From Suillus spraguei (Eukaryota > Basidiomycota > Agaricomycetes > Boletales > Suillaceae): a DNA stretch of 63,721 bases. Within the stretch, counting starts at the first letter, position 1. The number at the start of each line of letters is the position of its first letter. Both the position numbers and the translations under genes were made by a program. Positions 56,044-63,721 of this stretch are shown here, one piece after another. The notes beneath the pieces were generated by a model. It saw nothing but the letters and a program-made list of their open reading frames with translations, was not told the DNA's origin and made no database searches. The stretch is from the NCBI GenBank assembly GCA_016800925.1, contig JABCPU010000385.1, positions 1 to 63,721 on the forward strand. The letters are read 5' to 3'.

Positions 56044-57087
56044 ATGTCCATGCACAGCTTACCAGTCGAGCTTCTCGACGGCGTTGTGCAGTATCTTCCT
56101 TACTCTTCTCTCGCTGCTCTTGCTCAAACGTGCTCCACTCTCTGTCCAGTGGCACAGCGCTCCTCTACTGCAATGTATTGGCTTCTGCCTGGTCGCAAAA
56201 CTTGTGTGTCATTGACACTCTTGCGAAGAAACCACATGTCGTGCGTTTCGTGCGGTCCTTTTACATCGCCATAGATTCACCTGCTGCCGTCTTCTTTACC
56301 CATTATCACCAACTCGCTAAAGCTATTCTTAATATGTCAGAGTTGACCTCTCTTACTCTCTCTTTGCGTGGATTCGAGTGTGAGCTGGGTGTTGAAGGAA
56401 GCGTCTAAATGTATCCACTTCCTGCATTTGCTTCACTTCACCTCTTCCTTTTCTTTCATGAAAACATCGCCCGGTTCCTTGATAGGACACCATCGCTTCT
56501 CGAGCTTCAAGTGGATTCTATCCCTACCATGTTCACATGCAATTCTTCACTCCCATACCCTGCTCCAACTTCCATTCCCCAACTGGAGCAATTCATTGGC
56601 TCACCCCGGACAGCGAAATTAATTGTTCCGGCGTCCGGTGAGGAGCATTCATCTAAACGGAGGAAGTCTTATGGAGGATGATATTCCTCTGCTTGCCCGC
56701 TCAACTGTCCCTGTAGTCGCTCTGGAGATCATTACAAATGTACCTCCTGTGCCCTTCTTGGAAACACTGTACAAGCATGTACCTCACTTGGTCTATTTGC
56801 GGGTGATGTCAACCAAGGACATTTTCGTTCCTCCCACTGTCGTAAGTTATCATGGCTTTTCACTTGTAGCGCCAGGGACATTGATTTTTGTGATACAGGA
56901 ATTCTATGAGCAGGTAGCCAGTGCTCTGACTTCTTTCACAGAACTCAACGCATTTGAACTTTTCGGGATGCACTGGGGAAAGAAAAATGACGGCACAAAG
57001 AGGGTTTGGCAATCAGCGCCCCTTCAAACCAGGAACTATCCTGAGGATGACCTGCTTTTTGACTCGGATATCTTCTTTGCATATTGA
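56044..57087 (+). pseudogene. F-box protein pseudogene
   Basis: ATG 56044 starts an F-box (LPVELLDGVVQYLPYSSLAAL). A one-base loss at about 56155-56160 moves the frame to LLYCNVLASAWSQN, KPHVVRFVRSFYIAI and LTSLTLSLRGFE. A TAA at 56406-56408 interrupts it, and the same frame resumes at YPLPAFASLHLFLF, ARFLDRTPSLLELQVDS and LEQFIGSPRTAKLIVP. A second shift near 56630 leads to RSIHLNGG, MEDDIPLLARSTVPVVAL and an intron at 56842-56898 (57 bp, gtaagt...tacag). The last exon runs EFYEQVASALTSF, FELFGMHWG, VWQS to the stop. F-box proteins link substrates to SCF ubiquitin ligases; this type is common in Agaricomycetes. Three breaks make it a pseudogene unless they are assembly errors. Confidence 0.7.
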
Positions 57088-57614
57088 TCTGACTTAGACA
57101 CATACTCTCAAAGTATGATCTTCCAGGTAATCATATTGATTAGTGCAGTATACTCATCTCCATCACCCCAAAATCAATTCACATACAGTCGACTTGTTCA
57201 TAATGTATACATTAGTAGTGTATAAGCAACTGTAGCCGTTCAAGTAATACAGAACTGGTAACAACTGTCTGCTCGGCAATAAATCACGTTGACATTGAAC
57301 GATTATCAGAATTTCGCCTCTGCCGCACACTTGTCACCTCGAATTTTCCCGTAGTTGGTATTCTTTCAAAGTCAGGTCCATGATTTCCTGCTAGACACGA
57401 TGTCTTCTGCAAGTGGCCTACGACAACCCGAAGAAGCGAACAAAGGGAAAAATGGGTTTCGCGAGTGACACATCCCTCTCCATTCTGCTAACCCAGATGA
57501 CTTGGCCATTAGCAGGCACCACTTCGCTCAGTACATCCAAGGGGTCTTATAATGGTCCTTCATAAGTGCTCTTCTTCGCTGTATCTTGGCTTAGGTCATC
57601 GAGCTTCTACAGGT

Positions 57615-58374
57615 TGAAGGAACTCAAAGCCACTCCAAACACTGCACCGGTAGAGACGCTAGCAATTGTCGAAGACAAGATAACGGAGCTGAGGAGGCAG
57701 CATCAAGAACATATCCTACTTCTCACTGCATTCCGGGCTGCAGAATACCGCCAAGAAGTCCTTAGCAGGTATAACCGCATCAATGATTCAATAATGGGAG
57801 TAGATACTGAAGACTTGATCCAGGTTGATTATCTCGCTGCCATTAATGTATGTCTTTGTTTGTTTGCAACTTTGGACGAGTCTGACAATGTTCTAAAGGA
57901 GCTGCATAACGATGCACAACCTATGAAGCGCTTCCAGCACGATATGGACGACACGTTGTCTCAGATCCGCTATAACTACCTCAAATCCCTCCTCCCACTC
58001 CTTACTCAGCGCAACACATTGAAATCGCAAGAAACTCGCATTCGGAGACAGCATGACATGCAGTTCCTGCGGAGTATTGAAGATTATCACAATATCCCGG
58101 AACGCAACATTCAGCTGCAGATTGCACTGTTCCTCCAGCGCTCGACTTCTGAGCAGGAGAAGATGATGAGTGATTATGGTTGGGTGTGGAAAATGGTAAC
58201 TCCACTAATCTCAGCGTTCAAGACAAATGTAAGCTATATTCCAAAGTCAAGAACGTTAATGCTGATGTTAATTTGCAGGAAGGGTTCAAGAACGAGATAT
58301 CGGAGTCAGTCAAAGATGTGCAAGCTTCGGACCCTCGACGTCGGCCAACAGCGACCCCCGGGTGGCAGCCGTAG
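57615..58374 (+). CDS. Unrecognised helical protein, partial 5' end
   Basis: An open frame of about 205 codons, rich in charged heptad-like helices (VEDKITELRRQHQEHILLL, MKRFQHDMDDTLSQIRYNYL, LKSQETRIRRQHDMQFLRSI, STSEQEKMMSDYGWVWK), followed by an intron at 58229-58278 (gtaagc...ttgcag, 50 bp) and a last exon (EGFKNEISESVKDVQ) ending TAG 58372-58374. No ATG lies in frame at the front, and 'ctacag' before 57614 could be an acceptor, so an upstream exon is probably missing. Family unknown. It does not resemble XRN1, which follows. Confidence 0.5.
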
Positions 58375-58394
58375 GGGTTTCCCCGCGGGTATCG

Positions 58395-58475
58395 AAGGTC
58401 AGACCCATACCCGTACCCGTACACCCAAGGGTACCAATGGGTATGGGTCTCACAACGGGTAGTGGCGGGTACTTG
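58395..58475. repeat. GGGTACCC-rich palindromic stretch
   Basis: AGACCCATACCC (58400-58411) and its exact complement GGGTATGGGTCT (58440-58451) bracket 'cgtacccgtac' words, followed by more 'gggta' copies. It may be the end of a short interspersed element; not resolved. Confidence 0.45.
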
Positions 58476-58800
58476 ACAGGTGTGACATTAGAATATGCTA
58501 TAGATACATAGGTCAAGGTAATAAAATATCATCCCAACCATCCTCGATATTAGCCTCTTCTCCCTTAAGGTACAAGCCCTTTTCCAGTGCTTAACGCATC
58601 TGCCCAGCGCATGTCAGCAAATGCTGACGTGGCTCGAACATATGCGAACGACACCTGAAGGCGCCAGAGTGAGCGGAAAGGAGTGGAGGTACAGGCGAGA
58701 GCAGACACACGGCTTGCTAAGTATACAAGTCCCTTTCGTGAACCGTCCATCGTTGTAGGCGTTCGATGACAGCATCATACATGCCATCCACAGATCCTAC

Positions 58801-61800
58801 ATGTCATACTAGGACGACTACAGGGGTGTGGACGAAAGACCGTACACCATAGAATATGTGGACTCGAACTGGTTCAAAGGAAAGCGGAGCAAACACGTAG
58901 AAGAAATGGAACTTGCGCGCATGCATGCTAAGCTTGGTACAGTTTTCCATTCTTCCTGTCGACAACTAACAATTAGTCCATGTTAGTTCTTACGCGCCCT
59001 CAACGAGACATTTTTGATCAAGTACAGCAGTTTGTATTGCAAAACCCCAGTAAACCCTCACAGCACCGTACTGCGGCCCTGACAATGCCTAATACGTTTC
59101 CCGCTCAGGAACGGAAGTTCATCAGCACCCTGGCGGAGGAGTTGCATCTGTCGGTTACATGGGATGAGTACGATGAAGAGGGTCAAAATCTTGTCACATG
59201 GGGGCTCCCAGGATTTTTGGACGAACCCTTGGCAGAAACTGATCCAGAGCAGGCTAACGGAGACAGTAATAGTGAGAGCGAGTAGGAAGATGTGGAGGAA
59301 GATGATGATGAAGGTAGGGCTGCAGTAGATCGAGTGTCAAAGAAATTCGACAAGGCCCCTGTGGTGGATGATGAAGAAGGTGGGGGTTTTGACGCACGAC
59401 ATGAAACAATCCATCAACGACAAAATGTCCGAATGGAAGAGAGGATATTACAAGGTGCGTCCCCGCCTTGTATACCGTTCGTCAGACCAACCGGTTGCAT
59501 GACAGGAGAAACTTGGAATCTCCTATGATGACCCTAAAGAGATGGACGACTTGATATGCCGCTACGCAGAGGGTCTACAATGGGTTATGCATCACTATTA
59601 CAGTGGGATCGCCTCCTGGGGCTGGTTTTACAATTACCATCACACCCCGCGGATATCTGGTACTTTTTACATTCCCTGTCCTCATTGTGCTATGTTCACA
59701 TTTTCTTCAAGATTTACGCGACCTTGGTGACAAGTCGTTCATGTTCGAGCTGTGTAAACCTTTCCGTCCTTTTGAACAACTGATGGGTGTCCTCCCGTCT
59801 GCAAGCATGGAACATGTTCCGATAGCATATCAAGTATGTTCAGTGGCCCGTGTCATGCATTAGACTAATCAACCATAGGACCTAATGTACGATCCAAATT
59901 CACCGATATTGGACTTTTACCCTCTTGAATTTGAGCAAGACCTAAATGGAAAGAAGCAAGAATGGGAAGCAATCGTTAAGATTCCCTTTATTGATGAGCA
60001 GCGGCTGTTACGAGCAATGAAATGTGAGTAGCAAATTCCGCTTTTTGGTTGTAGTTCATCATCGTCCCATGTGTGCAGCTCGAGAACATAGGTTGACCCC
60101 AGAGGAACGCCGCCGCAATGGGTTTGGAACCAGTACCAAATTTATCTTCAGTCCTGGAGAGTCCACAGTCTATCCTTCATCGTTACCGGATTTCTTCCCT
60201 CCTATATATCGTTGCACATGTAAGATGGAATTCTTCGACCTTCCAAATCTTGATGGACTCCATCTCGTCCCTGGACTATGCGAAGGTGTATGCCTCGGTG
60301 CAAAAGCTCTCGCTGGATTCCCTTTGTGAGTACATTACCCCACACAGCACAACTAGGCTTTCACGGTGTCAATGTACACGGTTCGTTCCGAAAGCCGCAA
60401 CAAGTCAATGGCAGTTCACATACAAAATCCTCACGAAAACCGCAAGGTAGAGGATATCGCCCAGGAAATGGTTGGCAAACCCACTTTCATCAGTTGGCCT
60501 TTCCCTTTCTTGCAAGAAGGGCTGGTCACGGCCGTGTCCGATTCATTGTTCAAGTACGAGAAGTTGGAACTCGTGCCTGGTACTCTGGCGAAGGTTGTTT
60601 CCAATCCGCATTCCCACCAGAGCTTGAGCCATTGGAAGGGAAAAGCTGAACGGATTGAGACGCTATATTCGAAGAGATGTGGGTGCACGTCGATGTCCTG
60701 GTGCACGTCCGTCCGCTAAAAGGTGCGTGCTGGTACTTTATGGACGTCCGCTCTTTACACATTCGTGCAGGTTTGAAACGCTTAGAATCAGGCGCATTGG
60801 TTAAAGACTACGAAGGACCCGAAAAAGAACTCGAACAAGCCGTCCAGATGGTCATTTCAGAAGTTGCATCCGAAGATCCCAGGTTCATCGAGAAGGATGC
60901 TCCACCTCTGTCGGAGGAATTTCCTGACGGAACGAACATTTTCTTCCTTGGCGAACACGCGTATGGTGTGGCTGCCCAGGTGTCTTCAACTACTGACAGC
61001 GCTTTGTCTGTTGTTCTGGCAGTATGTCACAATGCCCTACCACAATTTATCTTTCTAAATGATCTCGTAGTTCTTCCTTTCAGATAAAACGGAGAATAAC
61101 AAGTTCAAGATTATTGTTGATAGTCGTATTTCACAGCACTACTTGCCATCGTTCAAAGCAGCTTCCACAATCGGAATGTCACCCAGAGCGCTCTCCAAAA
61201 TCACGTCAAGCTTCATGGTTCCCTCCGATCATCAAAAGAACAATCTCGGACTGAGCATCAAGTTCGAGGCCAAGGGCTTGAAAGTTATTGACTACTCACG
61301 GAAGGCTGGTCGTTATTGGGAGTTTAGCGAGAAGGCAGTTGACCTCATTCGTGAATATAAGGTTGGTCCTGTCTGGACCAAGGGGGCGACGGTAAGCTGT
61401 TGGATTTGCCCGACAATTCCTTGATCTCATCTCTAGGATGATAGATATGGCTCGCGCTACGGACATCTTTGACTTTCACGCTGATGCTGGGGTCAAGGAA
61501 GTAAGTCGGTTCAAATCGAAGGGGGTCCGAGATCTTGAGCCAGTTTCCCTATTCTCGGACAGCCTAGCGAAGGTATGGAATCGTCGTTTATCCCGAGTCA
61601 CGTTTCATTCAAAACTGTCTTTAGAGCACTGTCAAAGAAATTGAACAGGTTGCCGATGACATCAATAAGAACAGGTCCAAAGCTGGAATCAAGAAAGCCA
61701 TTGTGAAGAATATCCCTCGTCACGCAGTTCTAAAACCATCGCACGCTATCTATCGACTCCAGAACCAGCGCTTTGCCTTGGGAGACAGGGTAACTATGGT

Positions 61801-61981
61801 TCAAGATTCAGGTGGAGTTCCGTTGTCTGCAAAGGGTGTTGTCGTTGGGTTGAATACAAAGTCGATGGATGTCGTGTGGGATGTGCCATTTATGTCTGGT
61901 ACAACGCTTGGGGACAAGTAGGTGGAACGCTATGGTGTACGGTCTTTCGTCCGCGCCTCTGTAGTCGTCCTAGTATGACAT
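58801..61981. mobile_element. Candidate gene-capturing TIR element carrying XRN1 exons
   Basis: Two 52-bp inverted repeats, 58801-58852 and 61930-61981, differ at three positions (ATGTCATACTAGGACGACTA at the outer end, GTACACCATAG at the inner end). XRN1 homology starts immediately inside the left repeat and ends 8 bases before the right one. No matching target duplication is seen (flanks 'cctac' and 'agctt'), and no transposase is present. A gene-fragment-carrying nonautonomous transposon would look like this; an inverted duplication by another route is the alternative. Confidence 0.5.
58853..61921 (+). pseudogene. XRN1: XRN1-like 5'-3' exoribonuclease, partial, decayed
   Basis: Covers the end of the nuclease domain and the following SH3-like/KOW region of the cytoplasmic mRNA-decay enzyme XRN1. 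The catalytic N-terminal half is absent. Blocks in order: NWFKGKRSKHVEEMELAR, LTRPQRDIFDQVQQFV, SVTWDEYDEEGQNLVTWG, EGLQWVMHHYYSGIASWGWF, FRPFEQLMGVLPS, LDFYPLEFEQDLNGKKQEW, REHRLTPEERRRNGFG, IYRCTCKMEFFDLPNLDGLH, NPHENRKVED, LVHVRPLK, FFLGEHAYGVAAQV, ALSKITSSFMV, and ALGDRVTMVQDSGGVPLSAK. Introns of 45-52 bp are intact (58937-58986, 59455-59505, 59660-59711, 59834-59878 and later ones), so it is a genomic copy, not a retrocopy. Breaks: TAG 59283-59285, a one-base insertion near 59409, frameshifts near 60325 and 60385. It ends at TAG 61919-61921, short of the usual C-terminal continuation. Confidence 0.85.
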
Positions 61982-62383
61982 AGCTTCTCATGAAACCACT
62001 AGGGAAGCCCTCAGGGTCAATTGTAAGACCTGTTGTCATCTTGATAGACGCGGTGGACCGTGTTGCATGAGAAGGTAGAGAACTGACTGACAAGAAGTGA
62101 TTACTGTACATGTGACCAGACCAAAACGATAATCAAATAGTATTATTCACGAGCATCAGCATCTAGTAAAGATGAGGCCCTGGAAGAATTTTTAGCCCAA
62201 AGTGTGATTGCCTGTAGACCAGATGCCTTCATGATCATCTAACTTAGTCTTGGGTCGTTTCGAGAGATGTAAGAGTGCTTGGCGAGTGAGAGAACCTCCG
62301 AGTCCATTTGTGCGGGGTGACAGTGTGCGTTTGAGATTCCCTAGTAAATGTGCATTGTTACAGAACTGGGTTGTTGGGAGAGT
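61982..62383. other. No gene seen
   Basis: Short overlapping ORFs only; no recognisable motif or repeat. Confidence 0.4.
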
Positions 62384-63367
62384 TCAGTGCGTACGTGTTT
62401 TGGATCTCGTGGTACGTGTGGGTATTGGACCTGAGTCGGCCTTCCCTCTTTCTCTTACCAACCCTTTCTGCCTTGTCCCTCTGCCTCCAAGCCTAGCAGC
62501 ACTCCTGGCGCCCTGAAAAAGATCCCAAGTATCACACAACAGCATAAGTCGCTGTTGAAATTCTCGAGACTCGTCCGTCGGTTGTGGGTAGCGTTCCAGA
62601 ACAAGCCGACCAATTTGATCTCGGTCGCACTTTGGCCCTGCGTTTATGACAACAAACGGAGGCGTGATATGAGATAGAAGGGGCGGAAGATCAGAGTAAG
62701 GATATGGATAAGTTATTGCTGATTGCTCTTGCTCTTGCCTCGTAAGCGTTGTTGTGGGGTAGTTGGCCACCATGGTATATTGCCTCAACCTTCGGAATTT
62801 CCACTGCATGAAAGTGAGTATTTCAGTGGTTGGCAATACTATGAGAAACCTACCTTTTGTTGAAAAGATAGAGGGGCCTCACCAGATGACATACTTTTCC
62901 TCCATGCAATAACTGTCTTGACATAATCATATACGTCTTGCAGCGCGTGAATATTCGGTAAAAGAAACCAGTAGTTCCTATCGAAAGATTTATGCCAATC
63001 ACCAGTTACTGTGGACTAACATCAGCATTTGAAGCTCGCAGAAGATACAATGTGGCGTACAACAGAACAAATTTAATCTACTATCAACCTGAAATTTTGT
63101 ATATTCTATGTGAAGGCAATATTCATAGAGGGTGAACTAAAAAAACATAAGCATTGCACATCCCATAACTTGCAGACTGCTTACCTCATTGAATTGGCTC
63201 TTGCGTTGAACGATGTGAGCAATCTCCAGAAAATCATCTTTATGTTCCAGCCAGGCATTTCCGTCCCGATTGGCCGTAGACCTTGGCACAAAATTTTTTG
63301 AATACCTTACGGGTTCCAGAAGAAAGAGCAGATTGGGTTTGTGAGCGATTAGTAGGAGTTGAATCAC
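62384..63367 (-). CDS. HNH-endonuclease-like domain protein, at least three exons
   Basis: Minus strand. Exon A (63367 to 63185) ends WLEHKDDFLEIAHIVQRKSQFNE, with the first HNH histidine in AHIV, before a 'gtaagc' donor. Exon B (63015-62854; acceptor 'gatgttag', donor 'gtaggt') has VTGDWHKSFDRNYWFLLPNI, the second half of the HNH motif (WHKSFDR), and YDYVKTVIAWRKS. Exon C (62803-62384) reads WKFRRLRQYTMV, PPFVVINAGPKCDRDQIGRL and LLCDTWDLFQGARSAARLGG to the stop. INAGPK is frequent in Agaricomycete HNH_2 proteins. The true start lies upstream of 63367 or in a missed exon; the 169-bp gap between A and B may hide a small exon. Nuclease activity is inferred, since the usual cysteine before the motif is replaced (W at NAWLEH). 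Confidence 0.6.
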
Positions 63368-63525
63368 CTGTGACTCCCACGTATTGCATCTAATTAGACG
63401 TGATAATAGATAGGGCTAGCACGTCTAAAATGACACAGTTCCAGCGTTTGCAAGCCTCCTTCAATAAATCTTGGATAAAGAGTGACTTATAATAACAGCA
63501 GCTCTAGGTGGGACGTCGGCGTTAA

Positions 63526-63595
63526 CGTTCCTGGCTCCGGCTATCATGCGCCCATCATGTCGTTCCTGGCTTCGGCTATCATGCGCCCGCCGTGT
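63526..63595. repeat. 35-bp tandem duplication
   Basis: 'cgttcctggctccggctatcatgcgccc' is followed 35 bp later by a near-identical copy with one T for C. It lies in a stretch without a recognised gene, which runs to the window end. Confidence 0.75.
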
Positions 63596-63721
63596 GAACC
63601 TTCGTGCCTGCCGTCGTACATGATGAGCTCCTTAAATCATGCATATCAGAGGCGCATTTTTACAGTAAGCATAAGCAAAGTGCATTCCAACAAATATGAT
63701 GAGTAAACTAGACTATTCTTC

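Noticed and set aside
57566..58374. 5' exons of XRN1 upstream of the fragment
   Set aside because: The helical ORF shows none of the XRN1 nuclease blocks, and the inverted repeat at 58801-58852 separates the two.

Overview
The window is fungal, most likely from a transposon-rich Agaricomycete (Basidiomycota). The evidence is spliceosomal introns of about 45-60 bp and a cast of families typical of that class: Plavaka and PIF/Harbinger transposases, a TET/JBP oxygenase fragment, a FunK1 kinase fragment, BTB and F-box proteins, NACHT/WD40 pieces and an HNH protein. The species cannot be fixed from the sequence. I saw no tRNA, rRNA or CRISPR array.

Layout. 1-0.66 kb: frameshifted Pcl-type cyclin fragment. 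0.75-12.64 kb: a dead Plavaka transposase gene (minus strand), cut by a solo LTR in an exon and by a near-complete Ty3/gypsy chromovirus (element 1, 3469-11122) in an intron. 13.2-14.8 kb: Tc1/mariner element with an intact transposase. 15-24 kb: degenerate satellites, foldback repeats, LTR remnants and a TET/JBP fragment. 24.5-35 kb: a PIF/Harbinger transposase gene (minus strand), split by a second Ty3 copy (element 2, 25158-32790, itself holding another family's LTR) and by a 1.3-kb solo LTR. 35.2-36.2 kb: a BTB gene, the best intact host-type gene. 36.5-42.3 kb: FunK1, NACHT, P450 and unrecognised remnants. 42.8-47.3 kb: repeats, two strong hairpins and a TTCTCAC minisatellite. 47.3-53.0 kb: a third, 5'-truncated Ty3 copy (element 3) with a solo LTR inside. 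53-57.1 kb: miniature elements, WD40 remnant, F-box pseudogene. 57.5-62 kb: an unrecognised gene and a multi-exon XRN1 fragment bounded by a 52-bp inverted repeat. 62.4-63.4 kb: HNH protein (minus strand).

The main system is the Ty3/gypsy family. It has 462-477 bp LTRs and 5-bp target duplications. The 11 bases at the primer-binding position are complementary to the expected transcript start inside its own LTR, which is the hallmark of self-primed (Tf1/sushi-type) retrotransposons. It encodes gag, then protease-RT-RNase H-integrase-chromodomain in the -1 frame. Downstream it carries an extra sense-strand ORF of about 460-490 codons with two zinc-knuckle-like motifs. That ORF is open in elements 1 and 2 although their gag and pol are broken. 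Most premature stops in the dead elements are TGA at a former CGA codon, which fits deamination of methylated CpG. Target duplications and split reading frames allow much of the nesting order to be read directly.
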